Assembly: GCF_009389715.1 (NCBI RefSeq)
Contig: NW_024067677.1
Span: 1,612,001-1,676,000, forward strand
Origin: Phoenix dactylifera
Lineage: Eukaryota; Streptophyta; Magnoliopsida; Arecales; Arecaceae
DNA: 64,000 bases
Reading direction: 5' to 3'
Shown piece after piece: positions 1 to 13,762 of the stretch. Position 1 is the first letter of the stretch, and every line of letters starts with the position of its first letter. The notes below the pieces were generated by a model that worked only from the letters and a program-made list of their open reading frames with translations, searched no databases and was not told the DNA's origin. The translations under genes and the position numbers were made by a program.

Positions 1-259
1 GGAGGAGGAGGTCGGCGGAGAGGCAGAGGAAAAGGGGTTGGGTCAAGCTAGAAATTTGAAAAGTATGTGAAACCCAATGACACTTATTAGTGTCGTTTTG
101 TTATTAGCTTCCCTTGACACTTTCAAGCGTTATAACATAACGACACTTAACACATTCCACCTTGCCGACGGTTTAAAGCATCATCATATTTTGATGCTAA
201 TAAGCTGCGCCCACAAAATTTTGGCGCAGTGGACAAGTAAATGATGTTTCTTTCTAGTG
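1..259 (+). mobile_element. Probable right end of a CACTA-type DNA transposon (partial)
   Basis: A GGAGG-rich stretch (1-45) is followed by repeated gacact/agtgtcgt motifs in both orientations (about 85-150) and an end of the form tttctttctagtg at 247-259, whose reverse complement starts CACTAGAAAG. Subterminal short repeats in both orientations plus a CACTA-like terminus are typical of En/Spm elements. The layout resembles the clearer ends at 47220-47422 and 62090-62248. The other end lies outside the window, so the call rests on one degenerate terminus. Confidence 0.35.
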
Positions 260-2870
260 TGGGCAAATTTGCATCAAGATTCACACTTCTTCATGTAGTG
301 TCCATACTTACTAAAACATTTTATATCCAAGAACTATATTATAAAATGGTAAATGTAGTAATGTGCATATAAAATCCCTTTTGTGATCAACATAACTTTC
401 TTAAGAATCTCCAGATAATGTTGTTGTGGTAGGAAAAATAAAAATAGAATCTAGGCTCTCAATCAACTTAACTAAACCTAGACATGTGAGTTCTATGCAA
501 AGGAAATCATGTAAATGCATAATCCATCCATCTTAAATTTTCTAATTTATTTTTTACGGACTAATTTGGCAAGGAAAAGGAAATGATCTGTTGAGATAAT
601 CAAGCAAGTTGAAATTGAGATATTTATCAGAAAACTTAAAAGTCATTCCAAGTTGGGATTAGATAATATCATTCTTATACAAACTATTTATTCTCTTTTA
701 TTTCTTGTAATGCTACAACGACATCTCATAGTAATACTTAAAACTATATTTGGATATGATATGTATAAGCTTACCATAATACACCATTTAATCAATATTA
801 TATGCATACCAATAGATACAATGAAAATTAGATAACTATATTTATGCTTAACAAGCAATGTCACCTACTTAAATGTCATTCTAATCCAAATTATATAATG
901 ATGGAATGCACAGATAAAGAGTGAATATGCATGTCTAGAAGCAATCAATATAAATAAATTTGATACAAATATGCCACCATATGTACTATAACACTATATG
1001 TGTCAATATTTACTCCAATATTGCAATATCCCAAATAATATGCTATAATGTGTATTATTCATATCTTAAAAAACATAAAGATGTTACATATCTATGCATT
1101 GTAGTCATTATTCTAGCTTAAATAACAATAAAATAGACTCATTGTACATCATAATTCATCAAAAAAACATAATAGCAACGATAATTATAAGCATCATATA
1201 ACAGCCTCGTGTTTCATGATAAAGTGCCAAAGATGCTCAAACATAGTTAAGACAGTTTATAAGGGCCATTCTCTGAATACCATATAGAAATCTAGAATCT
1301 AATTTACCAGATTTTATTTTTGTTGAACCTAAAATTAATGCATGGGTTGAATCAATTATATGAGTTTGGAAACAAGATTCAGATTTTATAATTATGAGCT
1401 ACATTGTTCATGTGCCAGCTTTGTGCTCAATTTGGGCCAGCCTCAACCAAATACATTGGCTAAATCGATGCAACAAGAAAGATCTTTGTCAAATTCTGAT
1501 ATTATGCATCCGGATTTGGCTCAGGTATGGGCCTATACATATAATATGAATACTGGATGGATTATATAGTGGCAAAGAACCAAGTTTTATGCTATGTGTG
1601 TTGGCCTAGACAATATGCACATGCAAATTCACAAATAAAGGACTAGCTTTAAAGAGAATTGTGCATGTCTATTATGGGCCGGATTCTTATCTAGGTCCTT
1701 GCAGACAGTATAAAATCAATTCCCAAATCTGACTCTCTATATGCACTATCTAAGCCCATGCATCAACCGTTTTTATCCACCATGAACTTATAGCAAGCGG
1801 TTCAAAGAAGGGCCTATGTCACCATGAGCATTAGAAGAAATAAGCCAACTCGATCTCGATTATATCCGAACCATTTTGTTTTGTTGGTAGTTGTAGCATA
1901 TTATTATATATGCCACAAAAATATACAAGATGCGTCTATTGCCATCAATATAAAACCAAAGTTAATCTTTTGTAATTAGTCTGGATTGGATTAAATACCA
2001 GCAGTAGTGGACATTATTAGTAGAAGAAGACAGATTATGCGAGAGGCCGTCTCATGGAAGAGCCTCTGAATACCTACATGGGAGAGGTCGATGGGTGGGG
2101 GCAGGCAAAGAAAAAGGTTTTGAGAAGAGGCCCCTAAGAGCCAACCTACAATATGACACCCACCGATCCACCATGACATTGAGGCACTGGATGGCACCAT
2201 GCCATCCACCAGGCATGAAAGTTCTACTGGTGCCAACTTTACATAAGCAAGGACTCGCTGATACTGCTTCATGCCCTGATAGAGAGGCTATCGACTTGCT
2301 TAACCACCTTAATTAACTAGCCTGGCAACTACTTTGGCACTACCGAGGATCGCTACTCATGAGATAGTAGCTCACATGGTGTCAAGTTTGCAGCCAAAGT
2401 AGAAACTTGAGACACGGATCCATGAAAGCAAAAGTCAATCCTACCAACTATCCAACTTCAACTCCTATCCTTTATAGGGGTAGTAGATCTAGAGAAATTG
2501 TATCTTACACTTGGTATACTAGCTTAGCTGTACATCGAGGTAATTCTTTTTCACTACTTGGACAGTCTGGCCATGTTAGCTCAGCAAAAATAAAATAAGG
2601 AAGCAAGCACTCCGGCCCCTCTCCTAAGGGGGTGGAACCCTAGACACCCCTCTCCTAAGCAAACGACGGAAGACTGGTACACCACCCATATCTTGACCTC
2701 CCTAGCAAACATCGGAGAGCTAGCACCACCGACCCTCTTCCGAGCACCACTCCTCTCTACCGAGCACTTCTTCCATCTCTTCTGAGTGAATGACACCCTC
2801 CACAAGCATCGCTCGTGTCCCACCACATACTACCTACCATTTGGGCATGAAGTTTGGGTTGGGGAGGTAG
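260..2870. other. AT-rich intergenic DNA without a recognisable gene
   Basis: Only short chance ORFs are present (longest about 93 codons at 1991-2272, with no family resemblance). Composition is AT-rich to about 2560, then becomes mixed with pyrimidine-rich stretches near 2600-2830. I see no RNA gene, tandem array or transposon terminus here. Confidence 0.5.
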
Positions 2871-3260
2871 CAAGTGGCAAGAGAGGTGTTGGATGTGGTG
2901 GCGGAGCTGGAAGAGGAGATGGCGGGGTCAGCTAAGGAGAGGGAGGGTGCAGCAGGAAGAGGGAAGCCAAAGAAGGTGTCACCGATGGAGATCTGCATAT
3001 GGATCTCTAAGGGGTCACTGGCGACCTTGATGGGGTACTTGAGGGCAAGGTTGGGAAAGTTGGCGAAGGAGATGGTAGAGTAGTTGTGGGTAGAGTAAAG
3101 GAAGGGGGAGTCAAAGGTGAGGATGGTTAGAGAGGTAGAGATAAGAATCTCATAGTGGTGGAAGCTGATGAGGAGCTTTCAAGCCTTTAAGGTCGGTGGT
3201 GCTCAAGTTGAGGATGATGGTGTTGGTGTTGAAGGCCTAAGTTTGCTTGTTGAGGTCATG
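2871..3260 (-). pseudogene. Purine-rich stretch, possible decayed coding fragment (unrecognised)
   Basis: The + strand is strongly G/A-rich, with GGAG and GGTG repeats. On the - strand one frame stays fairly open between about 2830 and 3090 and has a mixed hydrophobic and Ser/Ala-rich composition, but it has no start and ends at stops toward 3100-3200. I recognise no family. It could be a relic of a host gene or simply low-complexity DNA. From 3260 to 4092 I see no feature. Confidence 0.2.
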
Positions 3261-4092
3261 AACAAAGGGCTGGAGTCGCTACCCTTGCTAGAATTCGTAT
3301 GTTAGGAGTATACTGCTCGGCCATGTGGCTGTATATTATTGGCCTAGTGTATTGCTGAATTGGTAGGATATAATTTCTTAGTGGCTCTAGTGGTACGCCA
3401 TCGATCATGGAGCCGACTTTCTATTATGTCAAGGATGATGACCCAACTAGCCCCCCTTTCTACATGGCCTAGTAAAAGATAACCATAATAAATTGTCTCA
3501 TGCTTTCATAAACAAAGGGCTGACACACTCCCATTTCTAGTAGGCCAACCTGGATCGCAGGCATGAGCAGACTTGCAAGGTCTAGGTGAACCATAACAAG
3601 CATATAATATGCCTTGGTGAGGGACTCTAACACCATCCTTTTAGACTCTCAGTATAAATGTTCACCCAAAGGGAGCTTCGATCATCAAGGCGATGTTTAT
3701 AGCCTCTTCTTTGTCCCAATATTTCTATGGTAAACTCAACAACTACCTTCAGATAACACTCTACTTGATAGCCACTACCGTGAAGGCAAAGTTCAAGCTC
3801 TAAGCTTCAAGTACAAGTACTTGGCTGGCAACCTTCCATGGACTCATGGGGGCTGGACCTTGAGCATGTCTTGCTTGCTATGGAAGCTAAACTAGAAGAC
3901 ATCCTTTGCCACCTCCAATAGGTGGAAGTGATGTTCAAGGTTCTACTTCAACTTGAGCTCCCTTACGACAAATATCAACGACTACCAACTCAGCCTCAAA
4001 AAAAATGATAGCTTTGTTGAATATAGAAGCTTGAGCTGATTGATGTTGACTGAAGTAAGAGACTAGGTCACCTAGTACTGGTGGATGACACT

Positions 4093-5757
4093 TGATGAGA
4101 GCACAAAAGTGCGATCTACACATCACTTAAATTGGTATTGTTACTAATAAATAATAATAAAAGTGCTACATTAATATTATATTTTTGTAAGGTGCAGGTG
4201 ATTGTAAATCAAAGCAAAAATGTGCATTAGGTCCAAAAAGATGCACCACCACGGATGACCAGCCAACCGTATGAGTCAACCCCAGTTGCACACTTGAAGG
4301 AGGCTAAGTTCAGCCGACCTGCAACCGATTCCCAGCCACCCCGTCTTCACTGCATTCCAAGCTTCAATCCCGCAGCCGTCCTCTCACCCTCCAGCTCCAG
4401 CTACCGCGATCGGCTCCCAGGCACCAATCGATCCCAGCTATCTGCCGCGAACACCCAAAGCGCCACTGATCCCGTCCTTCCAGCCGAGATCAGCGCCCCC
4501 TGCAGTCTTCCACGATTCTCCCGCATCATTTCCTTTCCCCGTTTCAAAGCTTCCGCAGTCAACGTCTTCCATGATATCCCAGCGCCCGTGAAGCTTCCCA
4601 AAACACCCAAAGCACCGCATCCTCTTCCTCTTGATTCTCCTACGGAACCAGCGAGCAGCACCCCACATCATTTTCTTTCCCCGTAATTCCAGCTTCCGGA
4701 TCAAGCAACGCAACGCCCGCGATCACCTCCCAGCATCATGCGTCCAACCGCATCCGCGTGCCAACCTCCAGCCCGAAATCCAGCCATGGATTGACGCCCT
4801 CCGCCTCTGCAGCACCCGTTTCTTCCTTCTGCAGTGCCCCAGCAACGAATCCATCTTCCGCGATCACCTCCCAGAGCATCCACCTCTTCCGGGGTCCTCG
4901 TCACAGCCGGATCCGACGACCGGGCATCCCGCGGCCAGCCGAGATGGGCATCCCGAACGATCTCCTCTTCCCAGCGAAATTCCAGCATCTTTAGTTTGGA
5001 AATTTTGGTTTTAATTTGTGAGGAAATCTTGTTTTTGGGGGGAGGTTTTCATTGTATAAAACGGGGGAGGGGTTGGCTGGGAGGTTGTTCTTGATTCCCA
5101 CACAAAAAAAAAAAACAGGGGAGGCTCTGCTTCCACAAAGAAAGAAAAAAAAAGAGAGTGAACAGGAGAGATATTCATGTCAATGGCTAGTACATTCATG
5201 TCAATGGCTAGCTAACTCCATTGGTCAAGGGAGATGGAAGAACCCTTGATTTTTTTGTTCTCATAAAGTAAACTCTGAACTTTGGTTTTAATTGATTTAC
5301 ATACTCTCATATGTTCTGATTCTCTCATATGTATTTATTAGATAGATTTGTTATGGTTTATATTTATTGATGCACGAATTGCTCCGATATTTGATTTGTC
5401 GTAGACATAACCGACACGATGAATGCTTAGAAGTTGAGTTCATGTATTCAATCGATATATTCCATGATCAGAACTATTTTATTTATTTGATCCTTAATCG
5501 AGAATCGTCGAGTTTATTTGTTGAAAGTAAAATTGTCAAAGGGGATTCCGGATCCCTAGCCATCTCCATATTATTGAACTTTGTTTAATTATCCATTAAT
5601 TCTCTGCTTTTAATTTTTGAAAATTGACTGAAAATTACATCTAAAATTTACGCTAGTAATCTATAGATCGTTCCCTGAGGAATCGACCTCGGACTCCCGA
5701 GTTATATTACTTGTGCGATTCTCCTACACTTGGGAGAACAGTTTTATTTTTGCACCA
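4093..5757 (+). repeat. 5' LTR of the Athila element
   Basis: It is 1,665 bases, starting tgatgagagc and ending ttgcacca, and matches 13763-15424 end to end. The first 900 bases are C-rich and give a 143-codon chance frame (4255-4686). A TATA box lies at 5055-5061. A direct repeat of attcatgtcaatggctag occurs twice near 5173-5213. The sequence after the TATA box is AT-rich and probably holds the R/U5 part. Confidence 0.92.
5055..5061 (+). promoter_or_regulatory. TATA box in the 5' LTR
   Basis: A TATAAAA motif follows a GGGGGGAGG tract about 700 bases before the LTR end. The same motif is at 14725-14731 in the 3' LTR. It is the likely start signal for genomic RNA of the element (inferred). 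Confidence 0.6.
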
Positions 5758-5763
5758 AGTTTT

Positions 5764-5780
5764 TGGCGCCGTTGCCGGGG
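5764..5780 (+). other. Primer binding site, tRNA-Asp type
   Basis: The sequence tggcgccgttgccgggg, six bases after the LTR end, is complementary to the 3' end of plant tRNA-Asp including its CCA tail. That tRNA primes minus-strand DNA synthesis in Athila and related lineages (family knowledge). No mismatch is apparent. Confidence 0.9.
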
Positions 5781-6825
5781 AATGGCTAAGTTATTAGTAT
5801 AATTTTAGATTTAATTTTTACCTTAGTAGTTAGTATTTTTCTTTTGAAAAAAAAAAATTGCATCTTTACTACTATTTTTTAATTCCCTGCACAGTTTGCA
5901 TCAAACTCTGATATCATAGAAATTAGCCGTCTGATTTGACTCAAATTTGGTCAGCTAGTGCAAGACACATTGTTAGATAATCTGAACGGTCTGATGGACA
6001 TTCGGACATTTTTAAGACCATCAGATTAATACGAAACCTTGCTGCTTTCTACTTTAAATTTTCTGCATTTATTTTTTTTAGAATCAGAATTTTATCGTTA
6101 TCATATCTCATTAACCCTTGTTGCTAATTGAAAATTTAAGAAAAAAAAACTTTAAGAAAAGATCAAGTGTGATCATTCAAAATTAAAAAAAGAGGAAAAA
6201 CCTAAAATTTCAAATTTCAGAATTCAACTCATAAAATTAAAAAAAAAATAAATAAATAATTTGCTTGATCACCTATTCAATGAAATTTAATGTCATGTCA
6301 TAAAACATAAAAAAATCTTTTGATTGTTGCATATAGTATAAGGCATCGGCATAAAATATTTTAAGGGCTGAACCCATTTAAAAAGATAAGGTCGGGATTT
6401 CATCACTCGTCCTTAGCCCAAAAATCACCCCAGTGCATAAATATCCTAAGCTTAACTAAAATCAACTAGACGTTGGCCCCTAAGGACATTTGAGCTCAAT
6501 AGGACGAAGACCACCGAAAGTTGCACCAATTTCGCTCTGTGGCTTAGTTGATGTCTAGGCAAGCTTTGTCCCTATAAGGGAGACAGTTCATCTGTTCGAG
6601 GCAAGTGGGTTTTAAGTGGGACCTTTGCGAACGCATCGTGACCCCTCCACTTACCTGGGAGCTTACCTGGTCAACTCGGTTCATTAGACCGGATTGGAGG
6701 CTTAGGTGCCCTCTTCAAACCAGTTAGGAGCTGTCTAGAAATTTAAGAAAAATATTAGAAATTGAGGTGTAATGTTTTGTTGCATGTTTAATTGTAAATA
6801 GATTTTCGTTTTAGGGTATCTTTAG

Positions 6826-8460
6826 TTGGTACTTATATTTATTTTTTTAAAAAAAGAGAGGGAAATATTTTGCATGCTAAAGTGGAATAGGGACGACACC
6901 GGTCGATTAAGTCGTACAACTTTAGAGCATCTCTTAGGACATACCCCTGAAATTCCTTCTCAATATCTCACACCTTGTGAGATGGCTGATTTAAATGAAG
7001 ATGCGGGGAGTCACCACAATCGAGAACGTGAACCCCATATTATGACCCTAAGACAATACCTACAACCGGCTAGGACTAGTCAGCCTTCATGCATAATTTT
7101 TTCCGATAATGTAGGACATTTTGACATCAAACCCGGGGTAATCCAATTGCTGCCCAAGTTCCACGGGTTAGAGTCCGAGAGTCCATATCTTCATTTAAAG
7201 GATTTTGAAGAATTGAGCATTACATTTAGAGTGCCAAATGTCACCGAGGATGTCCTCAAGTTGACATTGTTTCCTTTCTCTCTAAAGGATAAAGCCAAAA
7301 CATGGCTAAACTCTTTGCGACCTAGATCAATAAGAAATTGGCAAGATATGCAGAGAGAATTTTTAAAGAAGTTCTTCCCCACACAAAGGACTAACTTTTT
7401 GAAAAGACATATCAGCAATTTCCAACAAAAAGATAATGAAACATTTTATGAATGTTGGGAAAGATTTAAAGACCTTCTTCTCTCATGCCCTCATCACGGG
7501 TTCGAAACTTGGAGAACCATTAGCTTCTTTTATGAAGGTTTATCTCCACAGTTGAAACAGTTTGTAGAGACCATGTGCAATGGTAGATTCTTAGAAAAAC
7601 AACCTGATGAGGCATGGGAGTATTTGGATTTCCTTGCTGAGACTGCCCAACTTTGGGATAACGGGGATAGAAACAACAAGTCTTTGCCTAAGCCTACTAG
7701 CTCTGTACAGGGAGGCCTTTACAACCTCAGAACTGAGGATGATCTTCATGCTAAAATGGCAGCCCTCACTAGGAAGGTAGAAGAAATTGAGCTTAGGAAG
7801 GTTGAGCCTGTCAAAACTATAAAGCTTAGAAACGAGTGTTGTGGCATCTGCGATATGTCGGGTCATACCACTACAGATTGTCCCACCATACCGGCATTCA
7901 AAGAAGTCTTGCACGATCAAGCAAATGCTATGAACTCCTACCAAAAGCCTTATAACGATCCATACTCGAATACCTATAACCCTGGTTGGAAGAATCATCC
8001 AAACTTTAGGTGGAGAAACGATCATCCTTAACAGTCACACCATTCAGCTCCTCCACCTGCACATCCTACTTATGCACCATCACCTTCTCAAAAGCCAAAT
8101 ATCGAGGATACCTTGCAATCCATACAAACTTTTCTACAAGGTCAAGCTAATATCAATGCTCAAAATACTCGAAATTTTGAAGACATAAGGAACCAATTGT
8201 CAATGTTGACTACCGTCCTAAGTACCCAAGAGAAGGGTAAGCTTCCAGCTCAACCCCAACCTAACCCACAAGTGCACGGTAGTAATAATACGGCTCCCTC
8301 TAGTTAGCATACAGAACATGCAAAAAGCATCATGACTTTGCGTAATGGGAAAGTCATTGATCAAACCGTCCCATTGAGACCGCAGGTCACTTCTAATTCT
8401 GACGCTCCCAAAGTTGATGAAAGGGACAAAGAAGAAGTTGAGGTCCAACTTCTACTAAGA
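6826..8460 (+). pseudogene. Athila gag, interrupted
   Basis: This is the capsid/nucleocapsid region. Codons 1-401 are open (6826-8028). The central part carries the retrotransposon-gag type helices, with W-rich stretches around 7290-7500. A CCHC zinc knuckle (C-x2-C-x4-H-x4-C) lies near 7840-7880. The frame is stopped by TAA at 8029, resumes in the same frame, stops again at TAG 8305, and shifts frame between roughly 8440 and 8460 before pol. The 1.07-kb stretch between primer site and ORF (5781-6825) is AT-rich leader without a convincing ORF. The ATG at 6826 is only the first in the open frame; the true start may lie further in. Confidence 0.85.
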
Positions 8461-8507
8461 AAGTTGAATGTCCTTTTCCTCCACCTTTTCCACAACGGTT
8501 AAAACCG

Positions 8508-11500
8508 TTGCAAAAGCTCGAACCTAATTTTGAAATTCTTGAACTTTTTAAACAAGTAAAGATCAACATACCTCTTCTTGATGCAATCAAACAAGTACCC
8601 TCATATGCCAAATTTTTGAAGGACTTGTGTACTGTCAAATGCCGATTAAATGTTAAGAAGAAGGCATTTTTAACTGAAAATGTGAGTGCTATTTTGCAGC
8701 ACAACATTCTCCCTAAATAAAAAGATCCAGGTTGCCCAACCATCTCATGCATCATAGGTGACTTTAGGATAGAGCGAGCATTGTTAGATTTAGGGGCGAG
8801 TGTGAATTTATTGCCATATTCTGTATATGAGCAACTTGGTTTAGGTGAGTTGAAGCCAACCTCCGTCACTTTGCAATTAGCTGACAGGTCAGTTAAAATT
8901 CCAAGGGGGATTATCGAGGATGTATTAGTCCAAGTAGACAAGTTCTACTTTTCTGTCGATTTTATTGTATTGGACACACATCCGGCTTCGAATTCACAGT
9001 CTCAGATTCCGGTCATTTTAGGACGTCCATTCCTTGCAACTTCTAATGCATTGATTAATTGTAGGAATGGCGTCATGAAGCTTTCTTTTGGTAACATGAC
9101 CTTAGAATTGAACATTTTTAATGTGTGCAAACAACCCAATGATCCCGAAGAGAGTAAGGAGGTTGATTGGGTTGAAACCATCGCAGAAGATTATTTGTTA
9201 GCTAAAGCAATTAACGACCCATTCAATGATAGCTTAATTGATTGGTGTCCTAATGGAACCAATGATGATGATTTGTCAGTCACACCTATTGTGGATAATC
9301 TGGATATCAAGATGGTCAATGGGTGGAGACCAAAAGAAGGAGAATTTGTGAGATTGTCGCCTCGAGAGGTGAAAATAGTACCATCCCATGAGCAAGCACC
9401 CAAGCTCGAATTGAAACCCTTACCAAAGGAACTTAAGTATGCTTTTCTTGGACCCGAAGATACTTTTCCTATAATCATCTCGTCTGGACTTGATCATACC
9501 CAAGAAAGAAAATTAATTGATGTTTTAAAGAATCATAAAGGAGCCTTAGGGTGGTCTATTGCCGATTTGAAGGGAATTAGCCCCTTAATTTGCACGCACC
9601 GGATATATTTGGAGGACAATGCCAAAACCACAAGGCAAATGCAACGAAGGTTAAATCCTACAATGAGAGATGTGGTTAAGGCAGAAGTTCTCAAGTTGCT
9701 TGACGTGGGTATTATTTACCCAATTTTCGACAGCAAGTGGGTAAGCCCTACTCAAGTCGTTCCTAAAAAATCGGATTTGACGGTAGTAGAAAATGAACAA
9801 GGTGAACTAGTTCCAACTCGTGTCCCGACGAGTTGGCGCATGTGTGTTGACTACCGAAAGCTGAATTTGGTCACACGAAAGGATCACTTCCCTCTACCCT
9901 TTCTAGACCAAGTATTGGAGAGGGTTGCAGGGCATGATTTCTATTGTTTTCTCGATGGCTATTCGGGATATTATCAAATTGAAATTTCACCGGAAGATCA
10001 AGAGAAGACTACCTTCACTTGTCCTTTTGGCACATTTGCTTTCCGACGAATGCCATTTGGGTTGTGTAATGCACCTGCAACATTCCAAAGATGCATGCTC
10101 AGCATCTTTGAAGACATGAACGAAAAATTTTTGGAAGTGTTCATGGACGACTTCTCCATTTTTGGCGACACATTTGATGATTGCCTGTCACATTTACAAG
10201 CTGTCTTAGCTCGATGTATGGAAAAGAATTTGATACTGAATTGGGAGAAATGCCACTTCATGGTGCCAAAGGGAATTGTCTTAGGACATATTGTTTCATC
10301 GAAGGGCATGGAAGTAGATAGAGCTAAGACTGATTTAATTGCTAAGCTACCTGCACCCAAGACGGTTAGAGATGTTAGATCATTTTTGGGTCACGCCGGA
10401 TTTTATAAGAGGTTCATCAAGAACTTTAGTGTCGTAGCTCGACCATTATGCAACCTCCTATCCCTTGATACATCGTTCAACTGGACTAAAACTTGCCAAG
10501 ATGCATTCGAGAAGTTAAAGTCTATGCTTAGCACTGCACCCATCGTTCGACCACCCGATTGGTCATTACCTTTTGAGATTATGTGCGACGCTAGCGACTA
10601 TGCGATAGGAGCTGTCCTAGGACAGCGCAAGGATAATAAGCCATATGTCATTTACTATGCAAGCAAAACCTTAAACGATGCTCAAATGAATTATACTACC
10701 ACCGAGAAGGAATTGCTTGCAGTAGTATTTGCCTTAGGTAAATTTCGCTCTTATATCCTTGGTGCTCCTATTGTTATCTTCACGGACCATGCAGCACTAA
10801 AATATTTGTTGGATAAGAAAGAAGCCAAACCACGCTTAATACGATGGATACTTCTACTCCAAGAATTTGACATCACTATCAAAGATAAAAAAGGAGTAGA
10901 GAATGTGGTTGCTGACCATTTATCACGATTAGTTTTTAATGATTCGGTGCCGCAGTTTTCCATCAAGGACTCATTCCCTGAAGAGCAGTTGTTTGCACTC
11001 TCTATTGTGCCATGGTACGCTGACATTATAAATTTTCTTGTTACGAACCGGATTCCGGAGCATTGGGGGTCGACAGATAGAAAAATTTTCTTGCGCGAAG
11101 TAAAGAATTATTATTACGACGAACCCTATTTATTTAAATATTGCAATGATCAAATCTTTAGACGATGCATACCGGATCATGATATACAAAGCGTACTTTC
11201 TTTCTGCCACACTAATGCTTGCGGTGGACACTTTGCCTCTAAGAAAACTATTGCAAAAGTTTTGCAATGTAGTTTCTATTGGCCCACTATGTTCAAAGAT
11301 GCCCACGAGTTCTGCAGAACATGTGATCCATGTCAACGTATTGGAAGTCTAACTCGTAGGCAAATGATGCCTCTTCAACCCATTACTATTATCGAAATTT
11401 TCGATTGTTGGGGCATCGATTTTATGGGCCCATTCCCACCATCTTTTGGATATGAGTACATTTTAGTCGGTGTCGAATATTTGTCCAAATGGGTAGAAGC

Positions 11501-12303
11501 TGTTGCTTGTAAGACCAATGATCACAAACCCGTCCTGAAGTTTTTAAAAGAAAATATTTTTTTCACGATTTGGGATGCCTAAGGTCATAATTAGTGATGG
11601 TGGAAAACATTTTTGTAATAAGCCTTTTGAGACATTATTAAAAAAGTATGGTGTCACCCACAAAGTTGCTACCCCATATCACCCGCAAACTAGTGGCCAA
11701 GTAGAATTAGCCAATAGGGAGATCAAGCGTATTTTAGAGAAAACGGTGAACCCATCACGAAAAGATTGGTCCTTGAAACTATCAGATGCATTATGGGCAT
11801 ATCGTACTGCATACAAAACCAATCTTGGCATGTCTCCCTACCGGCTAGTCTACGGAAAAGCGTGTCATCTGCCTGTAGAAATAGAACATAAATCGTATTG
11901 GGCAATTAGAAATTTGAATTTTGATTTACAAGATGCCGGTCTAGCTAGAAAATTGCAATTGAACGAGCTTAATGAGATTCGCAGAGATGCTTATGACAAT
12001 GCTAAAATTTGCAAAGAACGAATGAAGATCTTACATGATAAAATAATTTTAAAAAAATCTTTTGAACCTTTGCAAAAAGTTCTTTTATATGATTCCCGCT
12101 TACATCTGTTTCCTGGTAAGTTGCGATCGAGATGGATAGGTCCTTACATTATAAAAACTGTTTTTCCACATGGGGCGGTTGAGATCGAGAATCCACGGGA
12201 TGGTAGAATTTTTAAGGTAAATGGACACAGACTTAAACCTTTTCTTGAGAATTTTGCAGATGAAGAAGACTCCTTTTTCTTGGGGGAGCCTTCTTATGAC
12301 TGA
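8508..12303 (+). pseudogene. Athila pol (protease-RT-RNase H-integrase), interrupted
   Basis: The aspartic protease has its DLGAS active-site motif near 8782. Reverse transcriptase covers about 9640-10300, with the catalytic FMDD box near 10144. RNase H with conserved acidic residues spans about 10570-10810. Integrase starts with an HHCC zinc-binding region (about 11200-11340), followed by a D,D-35-E core whose first Asp is near 11420, second near 11595 and Glu near 11705. Lesions: an in-frame TAA at 8718 just upstream of protease, and a frameshift in the T run at 11557-11563 that ends the long frame at 11582 while integrase continues in the next frame from 11575. Apart from these breaks the domains read cleanly, in keeping with a young but dead copy. 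Confidence 0.9.
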
Positions 12304-13750
12304 ACATGAAGGCAAAGGTATGTGTATATTAGTTAGGATTATTTTTCTAGTTTTGTAGGTTTTATTTTCTGGATATCAACAGCTCAAGGTATTCCTCTTC
12401 TCTCCAATATTATTTTCTTTACTGTCTTTCATTATAATTTTCTTGTATCTATTACATTGAGGACAATGCAATGTTTAAGTTGGGGGGAGGGAAGTATTTT
12501 GCAAAAAAAAAAAAAAAAGAAATATTTTTGCATTCTTTTTTAAGCAAATGCACATGTATTTTCATATTGAGTTTTTGCAACTATTAAGGCAAGGAATACA
12601 TGCGTACTATGACTGATTAGAGACCTATTATTAGATCCCCGCACATGTATTTAATGATTATAGGAAGGCCTCAGGAGTTCACATTTGTTTAATGCATTTT
12701 TATTAAGCCATATCTGTAAAAAAAGTACGAGTATCCTTGTCCGCACTATAAGGTTCTTGATTTGGTTTTCACATAAAGATAGAGGTTGAATACCCCGGCT
12801 AGATCATCTAAGTGCCTTATGTTCCGATCTTGGTTGACCTATAGTCACGTTGCAGTCACATTATATGGTTCAGTTTACCTTCTCTATTTTGAAAAAAATT
12901 TTAAAATAAATAAATAAATAAATGAGGAGATGACAAGTCTAACCTCGTGGCGTAGTTTGGTTCGAGTAATTAAGCCCGAGGGGTGTTTTCACCTAATGCC
13001 TTGAGCCAACTGGATCAAGAGTCATTGGCCGAAAACTCGCTACATGGACCTTGCTAGAGCCTAAGGGGGTTGGACTATTGTAATCACCATATGTGTTTAA
13101 AAAAAAAAAAAAAGCATGAATAGGGTTGGTCGGGCTGAACCCAGTGACATGTGGTAATGGCTGGTTTGACTCCATTGTATTGGACTTTTGTGTACTTTGG
13201 ATATTTAGTTGGGATTGATAGCTCTTTCTTTACATACGAACCATTCTTGACGAATGTAGACAACATGTGATATTCTGAAAATTTGATAGATCAGGTTCTA
13301 ATAAACTGTAGTAAACACTTGCGAACTTGAGTAGTGCACCTAAAATTCAAGCGGTACCATGTTGTGGTGGAGGTATTAGTGCTCTAAGAAAGTCATTCTG
13401 TTTATGCATACTACACTTTAGTATTCCCCTTGCTTTGATAGTTGCCAAGCTTGAGAAAAATATATATATCACATGTGTATTGACTTAGATTTCATTGTAT
13501 ATCATTTTATGAATGATGTTTGTGGGTAACATTACTGCAAACCCTCACGAGACAACACTCGTCCACTAGGATAACCTAGGGGTTTAACGGCTTGTTGCAC
13601 ATGCTAAGTGCAATCGTAATTCCCTACGAAAGTGGGCATGTATCTTTGTTTTGTATCTTTAGCTTCAATAAAAAGTCATAGGTTTTACCACACCTTTTGC
13701 GCTCTCATTTTATCGTTTGCTCGTTAATTGCTAGAGACTAGCAATAAGCC
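12304..13750 (+). other. Non-coding 3' region of the Athila element, with an internal purine tract
   Basis: No ORF above about 60 codons. A conspicuous tract, taagttggggggagggaag at about 12476-12494, lies 170 bases after the integrase stop and resembles the polypurine motif next to the 3' LTR. A poly-A run follows. Some Athila members carry an env-like ORF in this position; none is visible here. Confidence 0.6.
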
Positions 13751-13762
13751 AGTTGGGGGGTG
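13751..13762 (+). other. Polypurine tract before the 3' LTR
   Basis: The sequence agttggggggtg directly precedes the LTR start at 13763, the position required for plus-strand priming. It shares agttgggggg with the internal tract near 12478. Confidence 0.75.

Noticed and set aside
4255..4686. 143-codon ORF in the 5' LTR, with a near-identical copy at 13925-14356
   Set aside because: Both lie in the C-rich U3 part of the LTRs; overlapping frames on both strands are open too, so composition explains them. The duplication simply reflects LTR identity.
5781..6825. Possible extra ORF in the Athila leader
   Set aside because: AT-rich with frequent stops in all frames; nothing supports coding.
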